Shown one piece after another: positions 1-8,679 of a DNA stretch of 64,000 nt; the first letter of the stretch is position 1, and each line of letters opens with the position of its first letter. This stretch comes from Paenibacillus lutimineralis (lineage in GTDB: Bacteria > Bacillota > Bacilli > Paenibacillales > Paenibacillaceae), in assembly GCF_003991425.1 (NCBI RefSeq), contig NZ_CP034346.1, positions 5,517,001 through 5,581,000 on the forward strand. The letters run 5' to 3'. The position numbers and the translations under genes are program-made. The notes beneath the pieces are model-generated. The model worked only from the letters and a program-made list of their open reading frames with translations, was not told the origin of the DNA and did no database searches.

Positions 1-1173
1 GGAATAGCTCATCTCAACCTTCAGCGGATCCGTCACAACTTGGGATAATTCAAGACTTAACTTCTCCCCTTGCCGCTTCACTGTTACTTCCTGACCGTTA
101 ACTTTGACATGCCGAATCTGGAACATACGGTTCAGTGTCAAAGGTAGTTCCGTCTTCCCGACCAAATCATCGGCCGGTATGTTCATCGTCACTTCAGCCT
201 GCAAAGTATCATCCTTCAGCTTCTGCAAACGAATGTCGTAGTCCTTGACACCATATATCTCAGGTTGTCTGTCAAATTGAATATTTTCTAATTTATACAA
301 TGATGGGTCTGCTAATCTATTCTTATCCATCTTATTTAGTCCTTGCCAGATCATAGCATAAGGTACAAATACTGCTGCCGCGAGCATAACCGAGCAAATG
401 CCCAGTCCCCATGTTCGTCTGCGATGCTTGCTTGGGCGCAACTGCTGCAGTACTGTTACTCCGATAACGAGCAGCATCAACGTGAAGGCGAGGACAAACA
501 GATGGGAACTGTGCAGCTCGTCCTTTGCCAGAACGAGTCCCCATGTATCCGTGTAATTACCGCTACCAACAAACAATTGGCTGAGGTGAAAAGTGCGCAG
601 TATATCCAGACTAAACCGTTCCAAAATGAATATTTCCATGAAAAAGGTGCCGAACATCCATGCACAGAAGCCAATTAAATAGACGATCCGGTTAGGAATG
701 CAAATCGCCAGTAACATAGCAAGTGCTAAAGTGACCGCATAAGACACTTCAAAGTTTGCGGTGAAGAACATCGTATATTGCATCGTAATCTGAGATGTAA
801 CCTGCTGCGATGAGAACCAGAAATAGATTCCACCGGCAAGAACTGTATAGCTCGTAAAATAGAGCAATCCGGCCATATATTTCGCCGAAATAATCGTTCC
901 ATAGGACACCGGTAATCCGGCGCTCCATTCATAGGATGGTCGTCTGACATCTCTACGGATCGTCAGGATACCAAGCAGCATGACAAGACCCAAGGACATG
1001 GTATGAAGCATCGAATAATAACTGTAGGCTTCAGAAAACAAATGATCCGTAGGCTTGATTCTACTTAGACTCCACCAAAGTAGGGCGCCAAATAGGAAAG
1101 GCAGGGCAATTATAGACGGTCGGCGCAAAATCATGTCCAGCTCGAAGCGGAATTGACGCAGCCATTTATGCAT
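1..1173 (-). CDS. ABC-2 type transporter permease, 3' end outside window (partial)
   Basis: The frame is open from an ATG at 1173 through 391 codons to the window edge, with no stop. The first ~310 residues contain several hydrophobic segments, including those at about 20-37, 48-68 and 92-115, typical of an ABC-2 permease. After the last membrane segment (GLGICSVMLAAAVFVPYAMIW) comes a hydrophilic stretch that looks like a beta-rich extracytoplasmic domain. Some Firmicutes carry permeases of this layout fused to an M1-aminopeptidase-like domain, and the visible start of the tail would fit that, but this is inference because the rest is not in the window. Its start overlaps the end of the upstream ATPase gene by 8 bp, so the two are translationally coupled and probably form one exporter. 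Confidence 0.85.
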   Translation of the reverse strand, partial: MHKWLRQFRFELDMILRRPSIIALPFLFGALLWWSLSRIKPTDHLFSEAYSYYSMLHTMSLGLVMLLGILTIRRDVRRPSYEWSAGLPVSYGTIISAKYMAGLLYFTSYTVLAGGIYFWFSSQQVTSQITMQYTMFFTANFEVSYAVTLALAMLLAICIPNRIVYLIGFCAWMFGTFFMEIFILERFSLDILRTFHLSQLFVGSGNYTDTWGLVLAKDELHSSHLFVLAFTLMLLVIGVTVLQQLRPSKHRRRTWGLGICSVMLAAAVFVPYAMIWQGLNKMDKNRLADPSLYKLENIQFDRQPEIYGVKDYDIRLQKLKDDTLQAEVTMNIPADDLVGKTELPLTLNRMFQIRHVKVNGQEVTVKRQGEKLSLELSQVVTDPLKVEMSYS

Positions 1174-2119
1174 CGGAAGATACCCCTCTCCGTCCCAATG
1201 CCCCATCACTAAGCAAAGCTAAGTAACCATCCTCCAATGTCGGGTTAACCCGCTTCATTTGAGAATTCACGTTAGGGATATCAGCAATGATCTTACACAG
1301 CATTCCTTCCTCCGTCCGACGCGTTGAGACTACGGACAAGGGGTCCAGCATCTCGTACTCTTGTTCAGTCAATACACCTTCCCATACTCTGCCTTGTCCT
1401 AAGGCTTGCAAATCAGCCAATTCACCTGACATTCGCACCCGCCCCTGATCGAGTACGGCAATCTGACGGCAATTGCTCTCAATATCCGCAACAATATGCG
1501 TTGACAGCAATACGACACGTCCCAAGCTAAACCTGGTAAGCAAATTGCGGAAGCGAACCCGCTCTTCTGGGTCGAGACCGGCCGTCGGCTCGTCAACGAT
1601 AAGCACCTGCGGTGAACCGATCAGGGCTTGAGCGATGCCGAGCCTACGCTTCATTCCACCCGAATAAGTACGGATCTTCTTGCGTGCCTTATCCTGGAGA
1701 TTCAACTGCTCCAACAGCTTATCGATTTCCACCTTACGATGCCTTTTATCGCTAATCCCCTTCATCGCAGCAACATAATCCAAAAATTCCGCCCCAGTCA
1801 GCTGGGGATAAACTTGAAATTGCTGCGGCAAATAACCGATCATTCTGCGAATATCCTCTGATTTGTGCAGCGGCACACCATTGATAAATGCCTCTCCGGA
1901 CGTTGGCGTAGACAGTGTCGATAGAATTCTCATCAGGGTCGACTTACCCGCCCCATTCGGCCCAAGCAATCCGACCATTCCTTCTGTAATCGTTAAATTC
2001 ACATCATGCAGCGCCCAGTTTCCACGGTTGTAAACTTGGGCCTCAGCATTTTTATTCATATCGCGCGGTGCCTTCCAGCTTCCGCCGTATTTTTTGGATA
2101 AGTGATTGATTTGTATCAT
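1166..2119 (-). CDS. ABC transporter ATP-binding protein
   Basis: This 317-residue nucleotide-binding subunit energises the membrane partner encoded directly downstream. Walker A GPNGAGKST lies at residues 53-61, the signature SGGMKRR starts near 153, and Walker B VLIVDEPTAGLD falls near 172-183. The H-loop histidine is in LLSTHIVADIE. Between the first beta strand and Walker A there is a short extra segment (about 13-31) that many ABC ATPases lack. The ATG at 2119 is preceded by AGGATT. The C-terminal ~90 residues resemble the regulatory tail of ABC-2 exporter ATPases. The transported substrate cannot be told from the sequence. Confidence 0.93.
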   Translation of the reverse strand: MIQINHLSKKYGGSWKAPRDMNKNAEAQVYNRGNWALHDVNLTITEGMVGLLGPNGAGKSTLMRILSTLSTPTSGEAFINGVPLHKSEDIRRMIGYLPQQFQVYPQLTGAEFLDYVAAMKGISDKRHRKVEIDKLLEQLNLQDKARKKIRTYSGGMKRRLGIAQALIGSPQVLIVDEPTAGLDPEERVRFRNLLTRFSLGRVVLLSTHIVADIESNCRQIAVLDQGRVRMSGELADLQALGQGRVWEGVLTEQEYEMLDPLSVVSTRRTEEGMLCKIIADIPNVNSQMKRVNPTLEDGYLALLSDGALGRRGVSSDA

Positions 2120-2153
2120 GTATTAATCCTCATTCCTTACGTTATTGGTATCG

Positions 2154-2189
2154 GTTCAAAAAGGTCGGTTAAATACGGACTTTTTGAAC
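2154..2189. repeat. Dispersed MITE-like repeat, minimal form (copy A)
   Basis: This is a 36-bp hairpin with arms GTTCAAAAAGGTCGG and CGGACTTTTTGAAC. It consists of little more than the two terminal inverted repeats of the family seen also at 2364, 5416, 11625, 24051, 25859, 32160 and 32602. Confidence 0.7.
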
Positions 2190-2304
2190 TACCACTATTG
2201 GACAGACCCGCGCGGTGTATCCATCGTTTCTGTACCTGTAACGTAACTATGATTCAAAAGGTTAGAGTCAACTTATAAATAGTTCGGTTGGTTCGATATA
2301 ACCA

Positions 2305-2320
2305 ATTTGGCATGCCAAAT
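2305..2320. promoter_or_regulatory. Perfect 16-bp palindrome, possible operator
   Basis: ATTTGGCATGCCAAAT is a perfect palindrome lying in the intergenic stretch upstream of the ABC exporter genes. A weaker TTGGTT/AACCAA inverted repeat sits beside it. No regulator gene is adjacent, so the operator role is a guess. Confidence 0.3.
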
Positions 2321-2346
2321 CAAAAAACCTGCAATTATGCAGGTTT
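2321..2346 (-). terminator. Rho-independent terminator after def
   Basis: Reading the minus strand, AAACCTGCA pairs with TGCAGGTTT around a four-base loop and is followed by more T residues. It lies about 80 bp after the def stop codon. Confidence 0.75.
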
Positions 2347-2363
2347 CAGCGTATAAACTATAT

Positions 2364-2407
2364 GTTCAAAAAGGCCGGTTTTCTTATCAAAGGCGGACTT
2401 TTTGAAC
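2364..2407. repeat. Dispersed MITE-like repeat, minimal form (copy B)
   Basis: A 44-bp copy with ends GTTCAAAAAGGCCGG and CGGACTTTTTGAAC around a short AT-rich core, followed by TACCTCT. The same TACCTCT follows the copies in the T-box region, so the outer boundary may extend a few bases past the palindrome. Confidence 0.75.
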
Positions 2408-2427
2408 TACCTCTTGAAAATCATATT

Positions 2428-3009
2428 TTAGTATAGGCTCTCGATCGGCACGCCTTCCGGCAGCTTGAACGGGTTCTCTTTGTTGATATGATCATAGAAC
2501 ATAATACCGTTAAGATGATCTATTTCATGCTGCATTACGATTGCATCGTAGCCTTTGAAGCGCAGCTTCACCTCTTTGCCTTCCGCGTTATAAGCTCTTA
2601 CCGTGACCTTCTCGTGTCTCGGTACGAAGCCCTGAACAGCCCGATCTACCGATAAGCAGCCCTCGCTCTCCGGCAAATAAACCATCGATACAGAAGTGCT
2701 CACGATCTTGGGGTTGAAAAGAGCGATCTCGCGATCATTTCCCTCGTCATCCGTAAGCAGAGCCGCAAACATCCGTTTGTTCAAACCGATCTGATTCGCG
2801 GAGAGTCCTACACCAGCCCGCAGCTTGTATTTCTTCGATAGCTCCGGATCCTGACTGTTCTTCAGGAACAGCATCATCGACGCCATCTCCTCGCGGTCCT
2901 CCTCGGTCGGCGGTATACTAACGGGTTCGGTTACGGTTCTGAGAATCGGATCGCCCTCCCGAATAATGTCATCCATCGTAATAATATAATCGCTAGTAAA
3001 TTTACTCAT
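2428..3009 (-). CDS. def: Peptide deformylase
   Basis: Removes the N-terminal formyl group from nascent proteins in the cytoplasm. All three family motifs are present: GVGLSANQ at 66-73, EGCLS at 116-120 with the metal-binding cysteine, and QHEIDH at 160-165 with the HExxH zinc/iron site. At 193 residues, with an insertion-rich N-terminal half, it matches the longer type 2 deformylases of Gram-positive bacteria. AGGAGGAT lies about 11 bp before the ATG. It is read alone, with its own terminator downstream, and a terminator at 3049 separates it from yqkE upstream. Confidence 0.97.
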   Translation of the reverse strand: MSKFTSDYIITMDDIIREGDPILRTVTEPVSIPPTEEDREEMASMMLFLKNSQDPELSKKYKLRAGVGLSANQIGLNKRMFAALLTDDEGNDREIALFNPKIVSTSVSMVYLPESEGCLSVDRAVQGFVPRHEKVTVRAYNAEGKEVKLRFKGYDAIVMQHEIDHLNGIMFYDHINKENPFKLPEGVPIESLY

Positions 3010-3048
3010 CTTCTTCTCTTATCCTCCTCAACTTCTGGTAACAGCCTG

Positions 3049-3071
3049 AAAAGGCACCTCACGGTGCCTTT
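3049..3071 (-). terminator. Rho-independent terminator after the YqkE gene
   Basis: A GGCACC/GGTGCC stem with a four-base loop is followed on the minus strand by TTTT. It lies between the YqkE-like gene and def. Confidence 0.75.
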
Positions 3072-3129
3072 CATGATGAAAGACCATTTACTTCTATAAC
3101 TATTCCATATTATGGACCTTGTGCGTTTT

Positions 3130-3390
3130 TTATTTGTATTTATGCCAATCCATTTCGCTCTTATTCAGTAAATATTCAAAATCATTCTCCAATTTCTTGC
3201 GTTCAGCCCGCTTGACTTCCTCGGCCTGAATTCGCTCTTCTTCCTTGCGCTGCTCTTCTTCCCGCTTCAATTCCGAAGCCTGCGCCTTCAATTTGGAGAG
3301 TGTCTCGTCATTCAGCAGGTCTTTCAGCGTAGCCGGTTTATCCTGAGTTCTAGCTGCCAGCTGCTGCTGCGCCTTCTTCTTCGCCATCAT
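3130..3390 (-). CDS. YqkE-like small charged protein (DUF3886)
   Basis: This 86-residue protein has a Lys/Ala/Gln-rich start (MMAKKKAQQQ), a conserved-looking KPATLKDLLNDETLSKLKA block, then a long Glu/Lys/Arg-rich helix likely to be coiled coil. That layout matches the YqkE (DUF3886) family of Bacillus and Paenibacillus, whose function is unknown. GAGGTGA stands just before the ATG pair. No signal peptide or membrane segment is visible, so it is probably cytoplasmic. Confidence 0.85.
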   Translation of the reverse strand: MMAKKKAQQQLAARTQDKPATLKDLLNDETLSKLKAQASELKREEEQRKEEERIQAEEVKRAERKKLENDFEYLLNKSEMDWHKYK

Positions 3391-3442
3391 TGATCACCTC
3401 TGTTTCAAGCCTACGGTAGCATATAGTCAAAAACAAAGTCAA

Positions 3443-4018
3443 CTAACCTTTATTCACCTGTGCATCTAATCCAGCGAACAATAAATGAAGATTATATTCG
3501 AAGCTGTCCTTGACCTCCAGCGGTATACCAAAGCCTGAAGCCCGCTCTAGGGAGATAAATCCGTGAATTAAACTGCGGAGTCCCCGCACGACATGAATGC
3601 CCTGTTCCTCCGGCAAGCCGTACGGCTCCAGCATCTCAAGACTGAGATGAACGATCTGCTCACTGGCCTGCTGAAGCTCCGTATCTCGTGGATTAGGTAG
3701 AATCTGCGCCGTCTCATACAGCCCCGGATGCTCTCTGGCATAGCTCATGAAGCCATGCGAGAAGGCCAGAACAGCATCCTTGCCCGATAATCCACGAATC
3801 TTCTCGGCCAACTTCGTATACAAATCCTGCAGCGTGTGTACAGCTACCATGGTCCGCAGCTCATCTAGACTGTCGATATGATTGTACAGCGATGGCGGCT
3901 TGATGCCCAGCGCTTTGGATACAGCGGCGATGGTCACCGCCTCTCTGCCCTCAGCATCGGCGATCTGAACCGCGGCCAGCAGAACCGCTTCACGGGTAAT
4001 TCTCGCTTTGCGCGCCAT
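3443..4018 (-). CDS. TetR/AcrR family repressor
   Basis: A 191-residue regulator with the TetR helix-turn-helix near residues 24-46 (VTIAAVSKALGIKPPSLYNHI). Its C-terminal domain resembles the TetR_C_33 type (SLIHGFISLE). The gene starts 1 bp after the stop of the metallo-hydrolase gene upstream, so both share one message. Two palindromes in front of that gene (4778 and 4801) are the obvious candidate operators, which would make this an autoregulated pair. The ligand is unknown. Confidence 0.92.
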   Translation of the reverse strand: MARKARITREAVLLAAVQIADAEGREAVTIAAVSKALGIKPPSLYNHIDSLDELRTMVAVHTLQDLYTKLAEKIRGLSGKDAVLAFSHGFMSYAREHPGLYETAQILPNPRDTELQQASEQIVHLSLEMLEPYGLPEEQGIHVVRGLRSLIHGFISLERASGFGIPLEVKDSFEYNLHLLFAGLDAQVNKG

Positions 4019-4019
4019 G

Positions 4020-4760
4020 CTACATCCGCTCCTTCACGGATGAGCTGGCCGAGCGCGAGATCGAGCGCTCGGCCTCGGCAATGGCCCGCGCGATGGCAGC
4101 CGCGGGCTCAACCATCATCCGGCCATGTCCGACCGCCAGCAGTGCTGGCTTCAAGCTGGCCACCTTGCGCGCGCTGGCGAGCGCGCTCTCTTTATGCCAG
4201 GTCGCCATGGCCGGGAAAGGGAACAGCGGTACCATTGTACCGCTGACCGCAAAGCCGCCGCGTGCTTGAAAAGCGTCGCCGGCGATCAGAGCTCCGCTGC
4301 GCGTATCCAGCAGCGAGATCGAGCCCGGTGTGTGCCCGGGAGTCAAGACGACCTGCAGCGAACCGATGCGGTCGCCTTCTCCAAGCAGCACATCCGGGAC
4401 TGTCTTGATCCCTTTCGGCACGCTGCCACGGATCTCAAACTGCGGCTCCTCCGGCTCAAGAGTGGCATCCCCGCGCAGCAGCTTAGCGTCGCGAGCGGAA
4501 ATGCATACTTTTGCATCCGGGTAGAGTTCTTTTAACCCGTCCAGCGCACCTATATGGTCTCCATGCGCATGGGTTAAGACGATGTTGGTCAACGGCCGAC
4601 CAAGCTCGCGAACCACCCGGCTAATCTCCTTCACACTGTACGGTAATGCGGCATCGATCAGCGTGAGACCATCCTGTTCCTCTACCAAATAACAATTCAC
4701 CGGAAATATCCTCGGCATGAACGATAGCTGTATCAAATGATCTATACGAGTCATTTTCAT
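4020..4760 (-). CDS. MBL-fold metallo-hydrolase
   Basis: A 246-residue metallo-beta-lactamase-fold hydrolase. The zinc-binding motif HAHGDH is at residues 64-69. The later ligands are visible in TPGHTPGS, AGDAF and AVGHGR. The start ATG at 4760 follows GGAGG with good spacing; a second ATG two codons on is less well placed. The protein is compact, with no signal peptide and no extra domain, so the substrate cannot be named. It is the first gene of a two-gene operon with the TetR regulator, suggesting that the regulator responds to a compound this enzyme handles. Confidence 0.92.
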   Translation of the reverse strand: MKMTRIDHLIQLSFMPRIFPVNCYLVEEQDGLTLIDAALPYSVKEISRVVRELGRPLTNIVLTHAHGDHIGALDGLKELYPDAKVCISARDAKLLRGDATLEPEEPQFEIRGSVPKGIKTVPDVLLGEGDRIGSLQVVLTPGHTPGSISLLDTRSGALIAGDAFQARGGFAVSGTMVPLFPFPAMATWHKESALASARKVASLKPALLAVGHGRMMVEPAAAIARAIAEAERSISRSASSSVKERM

Positions 4761-4777
4761 TATATTACCTCCTCAAT

Positions 4778-4795
4778 AAACTAATACCATTAGTC
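4778..4795. promoter_or_regulatory. TetR-type operator, imperfect copy
   Basis: AAACTAATACCATTAGTCA repeats most of the perfect palindrome 24 bp further upstream and lies just in front of the hydrolase ribosome site, where a bound repressor would block transcription. Confidence 0.6.
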
Positions 4796-4800
4796 ATAAT

Positions 4801-4823
4801 ATAAACTAATAGCATTAGTTTAT
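4801..4823. promoter_or_regulatory. TetR-type operator, perfect palindrome
   Basis: Ten-base arms ATAAACTAAT and ATTAGTTTAT flank AGC. The arms are exact reverse complements. The site lies upstream of the hydrolase-TetR operon and is partly repeated at 4778. Confidence 0.7.
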
Positions 4824-4976
4824 GCAAGGGCTATTTTCAATAAAGTACATGTACCAGCAACTGGATATTCTGTTCCCATTTCCGTTCGTATGGTATAATA
4901 ATTCGGCAGTATGCTCTCTTGATATACAATCATTCATTCTTCATATATAGACGACATGAAAGTTAGGTGATATCGC

Positions 4977-5279
4977 ATGGCTTTTGGAGTACACCGAGAA
5001 GAACTGGAGGCTTGGAAGAAGACCGTCTCTCAAGGAGAAATTGCCTATCTCACCCATTATTGGCTGGATGCCAGATTTCCGGGCATTACAACGGTAACGA
5101 AAGTGGGATGCAGCGACCATGACAAGATTGTGACCTGGTGCCTTGAGCATGGACTCGACCCTCAGTATATCCATAATCGATCCCCTTTTCCGCATTTTGA
5201 CCTAATTGGCCCTAAGCAACGGGAAGTGCTGATCGAAGAGAAGCTATGGGATCAGCTGCAGCGTTTCCGCCTCATTTAG
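4977..5279 (+). CDS. Conserved small protein, YneQ-like
   Basis: A 100-residue cytoplasmic protein beginning MAFGVHREELEAWK, with the conserved-looking segments AYLTHYWLDARFPG, TVTKVGCSDHDK and FPHFDLIG. This matches my memory of the YneQ family of Firmicutes, which has no known function. The ATG at 4977 is preceded by TTAGGTGAT. It stands alone between the divergent hydrolase operon and the MFS exporter. Confidence 0.8.
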   Translation: MAFGVHREELEAWKKTVSQGEIAYLTHYWLDARFPGITTVTKVGCSDHDKIVTWCLEHGLDPQYIHNRSPFPHFDLIGPKQREVLIEEKLWDQLQRFRLI

Positions 5280-5415
5280 AAGAGACTTGTGTCCTGATTC
5301 CAAAGCTCTACTATTTATGTAAAAAATACTTTTAAATTTTATTTAATTTTTCCCTTCCCATATGATTATAAATGCCTTATTCTTGTAGCTGTATATTTAT
5401 CTATTTAAAATGTAT

Positions 5416-5449
5416 GTTCAGAAAGGCCGCAAAGGTGGACTTTTCTAAC
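5416..5449. repeat. Dispersed MITE-like repeat, minimal form (copy C)
   Basis: A 34-bp, more diverged copy with ends GTTCAGAAAGGCCGC and GGTGGACTTTTCTAAC. It lies just before the MFS gene. The rest of the 5280-5486 interval shows no gene. Confidence 0.6.
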
Positions 5450-5501
5450 AACATCTATAGAAGTAGAGAAAGAAGAGAAAACCATATTGGAGGAAAACCA
5501 C

Positions 5502-6773
5502 ATGTCAAATGAGGCCCACGCTTCGCCTGCCGCTTCCGAGAGCTTATTCAGGAACCGCTTCTACCAGACTGTACTCATCTCGAACATCTTCTTGCAAATC
5601 GGGATCTGGGTCAGAAACTTCGCCATCCTGATGTTCGTAACGGAGAAGACCAATAGTGATCCTTTGGCTATCTCCCTCATCTCGGTTGTCGAGTTCGCCC
5701 CTATCTTTGTCTTCGGATTTATCGGTGGTGCCTTTGCCGACCGTTGGAAGCCAAAGCGAACGATGATCTGGTGCGACTTCTTGTCCGCTGTGTCCGTCTT
5801 CGCCGTCTTAATTACGTTGATGTTCGAATCCTGGGAGACGGTATACTTAGCGACCTTCGTGTCTGCTATTCTGTCGCAGTTCTCGCAACCTTCGGTTATG
5901 AAAATGTTCAAGCAGAATATTCATCCTGATAAGTTACAACAGGGAATGGCCCTGTTCCAGTCCTTAATGGCCATATTTATGGTTCTTGGGCCGTCGCTTG
6001 GGATTTTTGCCTATCAGCATTTTGGCATCTACATCTCCATCGGAGTGATGGGCGTGGCCTTCCTGATCTCGGCCGTTGTTCTGTTCCGCTTGCCACCAGA
6101 TGTGGAAGAGGAAAAGAAGGAGAAACGCGAGACGAAAATTATGCAGGAACTGGCGGACGGATTCCGCTATGTATGGAAGAGCACCACTCTGCGCGTGCTC
6201 GGAATTACTTTTGCCATCGCTGGTTTCTCCGTAGGTATCATTCAGACGCTTGGCTTGTTCGTCGTTACTGAACGCTTGGGCAAGCCGAAGGAGTTCCTGC
6301 AGTTCCTGCTCATGGTAAACGGTGTTGCCATGCTTATAGGCGGCGTGATCGTTATGATCATTGCGAAGAAAATAGCGCCGCAAATCTTGCTCGCCTTCGG
6401 AATGCTCGTTAGCGCATTATGTATTCTTGGGATCGGCTGGTCAACCAGCGTTCCATTGACTTTGACTTTACAGTTCATTAACGGCCTGACCATGCCTTGT
6501 ATTCAGATTGGTATCAATACGATGATCCTAAAATGGACAGAGCAATCCTACGTAGGACGGGTAAATGGAGTTCTTAGCCCGTTGTTCACTGGGATGATGG
6601 TCGTTATGATGTCCGCAGCTGGGGTGCTTAAGAAGCTGTTCCCGCTCACGGGAATTTACACGGTCTCCGCAATGGTCTTGATACTCGGCGCTATCATTCT
6701 CGTGCCTATCTTCAAGCACAAACCGAAGGAAGAGACTCTGGCCACGGCTCCAGTTTCACCGGAGACCTCATAA
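5502..6773 (+). CDS. MFS transporter, drug-efflux type
   Basis: A 423-residue major facilitator with about 12 hydrophobic helices and the loop 2-3 motif GGAFADRWKPKRTM. The overall pattern (short polar N-terminus, NRFYQTVLISNIFLQIGIWVRNF as helix 1, central cytoplasmic loop rich in Glu/Lys near 200-215) is that of the macrolide-efflux-like MFS group. The ATG at 5502 is preferred over an in-frame TTG at 5487 because GGAGG lies at 5490-5494, directly before it. The substrate is not identifiable. It is monocistronic with a strong terminator after it. Confidence 0.93.
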   Translation: MSNEAHASPAASESLFRNRFYQTVLISNIFLQIGIWVRNFAILMFVTEKTNSDPLAISLISVVEFAPIFVFGFIGGAFADRWKPKRTMIWCDFLSAVSVFAVLITLMFESWETVYLATFVSAILSQFSQPSVMKMFKQNIHPDKLQQGMALFQSLMAIFMVLGPSLGIFAYQHFGIYISIGVMGVAFLISAVVLFRLPPDVEEEKKEKRETKIMQELADGFRYVWKSTTLRVLGITFAIAGFSVGIIQTLGLFVVTERLGKPKEFLQFLLMVNGVAMLIGGVIVMIIAKKIAPQILLAFGMLVSALCILGIGWSTSVPLTLTLQFINGLTMPCIQIGINTMILKWTEQSYVGRVNGVLSPLFTGMMVVMMSAAGVLKKLFPLTGIYTVSAMVLILGAIILVPIFKHKPKEETLATAPVSPETS

Positions 6774-6796
6774 TACTTGACTTCGTATAGAACTAT

Positions 6797-6845
6797 AAAG
6801 AGCCCTGATGCGGCCGGCGATCCGGTCTGCCATCAGGGCTCTTTT
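6797..6845. terminator. Bidirectional terminator between MFS gene and ppaC
   Basis: AAAGAGCCCTGATG pairs with CATCAGGGCTCTTT across a 20-base loop, with T residues on the plus strand and A residues on the other side, so it can end both convergent transcripts. Confidence 0.85.
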
Positions 6846-6879
6846 CATATTGAAGGTAGTCAGCTTGCTTCTTACTTTA

Positions 6880-7812
6880 TTAACGTTTGTTGAAAATATC
6901 CGTGAGAACAGGAACGATTTGCGATTTGCGGGATACGACACCTTTGAGCAAGGCCGTATTGTTCTCGAGCTTCACATTGTAAGCTTGTTCAACCGCATCA
7001 GCCGCTTTACCAATAGCAAGACCCACGGAATCATTATTCAGAATGTCCGTTACGACGAACAGGAACAAATCAAGACCTTTGCGTTCAACAATCGCGCCAA
7101 GCTCAGCTTCCACTTCAGCTTGACGAGACAGCACATCATTAACATCCACTGCATTAACCTGGGCGATTTCCACTTTAGATCCGCCCATATCGAATTCCTT
7201 GGCATCAAGCGTAATCAATTGCTGGATGCTCTTGTCGCTCAGGTCTGCGCCAGCTTTAAGCATTTCCAGGCCATATTCCTCGGCATTAACGCCAGCGATT
7301 TCCGCCAGTTCACGTGCTGCGGCTACATCCTGCTCTGTACAGGTAGGCGATTTGAACAGAAGCGAGTCGGAGATAATCGCCGACAGCATAAGTCCGGCAA
7401 TGTTCGCAGGAACAGCAATTCCGTTCTCCTTATACATTTTGTTCAGGATCGTCGCTGTGCAGCCTACAGGCTCAGCACGATAGTACAGAGGTCCGCTTGT
7501 CTCAAAATTAGCAATGCGGTGATGATCAATAACCTCAGCCACACGAACCTCTGCGATATCGGAAGCACTCTGCTGACGTTCATTGTGATCAACCAGGATG
7601 ACGTCCTTCACTTCGCTCGCTACCGTCTCGACAATACGAGGTGCCTTGAAGCCAAAACGATCCAATGCATATTGCGTCTCCCCATTAGGAGTGCCGAGAG
7701 CAACCGCTTCGACATCCCAGCCAAGCTTCGATTTCAGGTCTGCATAAGCAATCGCCGAGCAGATCGTATCCGTGTCCGGATTCTTATGTCCGAAAATCAA
7801 TACTTTTTCCAT
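6880..7812 (-). CDS. ppaC: Manganese-dependent inorganic pyrophosphatase
   Basis: Hydrolyses pyrophosphate to phosphate in the cytoplasm, pulling biosynthetic reactions forward. It belongs to the family II (DHH) pyrophosphatases. The metal ligands are visible in FGHKNPDTD (His9, Asp13, Asp15), LVDHNE and the DHH motif VIDHHR near 95-99. The C-terminal substrate-binding SRKSQ is near 295. At 310 residues the length is typical for PpaC. The ATG at 7812 follows AGGGGAG. It is convergent with the MFS gene and ends at their shared terminator. Confidence 0.97.
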   Translation of the reverse strand: MEKVLIFGHKNPDTDTICSAIAYADLKSKLGWDVEAVALGTPNGETQYALDRFGFKAPRIVETVASEVKDVILVDHNERQQSASDIAEVRVAEVIDHHRIANFETSGPLYYRAEPVGCTATILNKMYKENGIAVPANIAGLMLSAIISDSLLFKSPTCTEQDVAAARELAEIAGVNAEEYGLEMLKAGADLSDKSIQQLITLDAKEFDMGGSKVEIAQVNAVDVNDVLSRQAEVEAELGAIVERKGLDLFLFVVTDILNNDSVGLAIGKAADAVEQAYNVKLENNTALLKGVVSRKSQIVPVLTDIFNKR

Positions 7813-7992
7813 TTGTTAACTCCCCTTTTCGTCATTCGCTTAGAAAAGTATATCCCAGAAACTGATCATCAATCAAGGGCGAGGTCATGCAAACTATTAA
7901 GAATTATTTAAGTCGAATTTCAGCGAATATTCAGCCTAATCATAGATAATAGATAATATATTATTAGTCTTGCTTGTTACAGGGGGAGCGAC

Positions 7993-8679
7993 ATGAGAAA
8001 TCTTAAAGGCGTAAAAGTATTACTGGTCGATGACGAACCGCATATTATTCAATTTCTCGAGCTGGGGCTCAGCAATGAGGGCTTCGAGATTCGTACCGCC
8101 CATGATGGAATGACAGCCGTAAATCTGGCCAGTACCTTCCGCCCCCATATCGTCGTGCTTGACGTTATGATGCCGGGTATAGATGGGTGGGAAGTGTGCC
8201 GTTTACTGAAGAAAGAGCTCAGCAATGTGTCCATAATCATGTTGACCGCAAAGGATGAGGTCGAAGACCGCGTCAAAGGCTTGACGATCGGTGCCGACGA
8301 TTATGTCGTGAAGCCGTTCAGTTTCGAGGAGCTGCTGGCCCGGATCGGTGCGCGGCTGCGCAATCAGTTCCCGGCACTGTTCGGAGAAGTGTCCTACGGC
8401 CCGTTCTGTATCGATGACCGTCGAAAGGAGATTAGCTATCAGGGTCAGGTGTTGGATCTGTCGCCCACTGAACATGAGCTGCTGAAGTATTTGCTCATCA
8501 ATCACGGAATTGTACTGAGCAAGACGACGATTCTCGATCAGGTATGGGGGTACGATTTCGGTGGGGAAGAAAATATCGTAGAGGTCTATATCCGTTCTCT
8601 ACGAGAGAAGCTGAATGACAAAGAGCATCGTCTAATCCGCACACTCCGCGGCGCCGGCTATCGCGTCGATCTACCATGA
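7993..8679 (+). CDS. OmpR-family response regulator
   Basis: This 228-residue regulator has a receiver domain (acidic pair Asp13/Asp14, phosphoacceptor Asp57 in VLDVMMPG, conserved Lys in VKPFSF near 107). A winged-helix DNA-binding domain with the TILDQVWGY and EVYIRSLREKL motifs follows. GGGGGAG precedes the ATG at 7993. Its stop codon overlaps the start of the kinase gene in the sequence ATGA. It therefore forms a coupled two-component pair with the following kinase. No dedicated target gene is next to it. Confidence 0.95.
   Translation: MRNLKGVKVLLVDDEPHIIQFLELGLSNEGFEIRTAHDGMTAVNLASTFRPHIVVLDVMMPGIDGWEVCRLLKKELSNVSIIMLTAKDEVEDRVKGLTIGADDYVVKPFSFEELLARIGARLRNQFPALFGEVSYGPFCIDDRRKEISYQGQVLDLSPTEHELLKYLLINHGIVLSKTTILDQVWGYDFGGEENIVEVYIRSLREKLNDKEHRLIRTLRGAGYRVDLP

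Noticed and set aside
6808..7911. Long plus-strand open frame (over 350 codons) antisense to ppaC
   Set aside because: No ribosome site, atypical composition, and the minus strand encodes a clear PpaC with all motifs.
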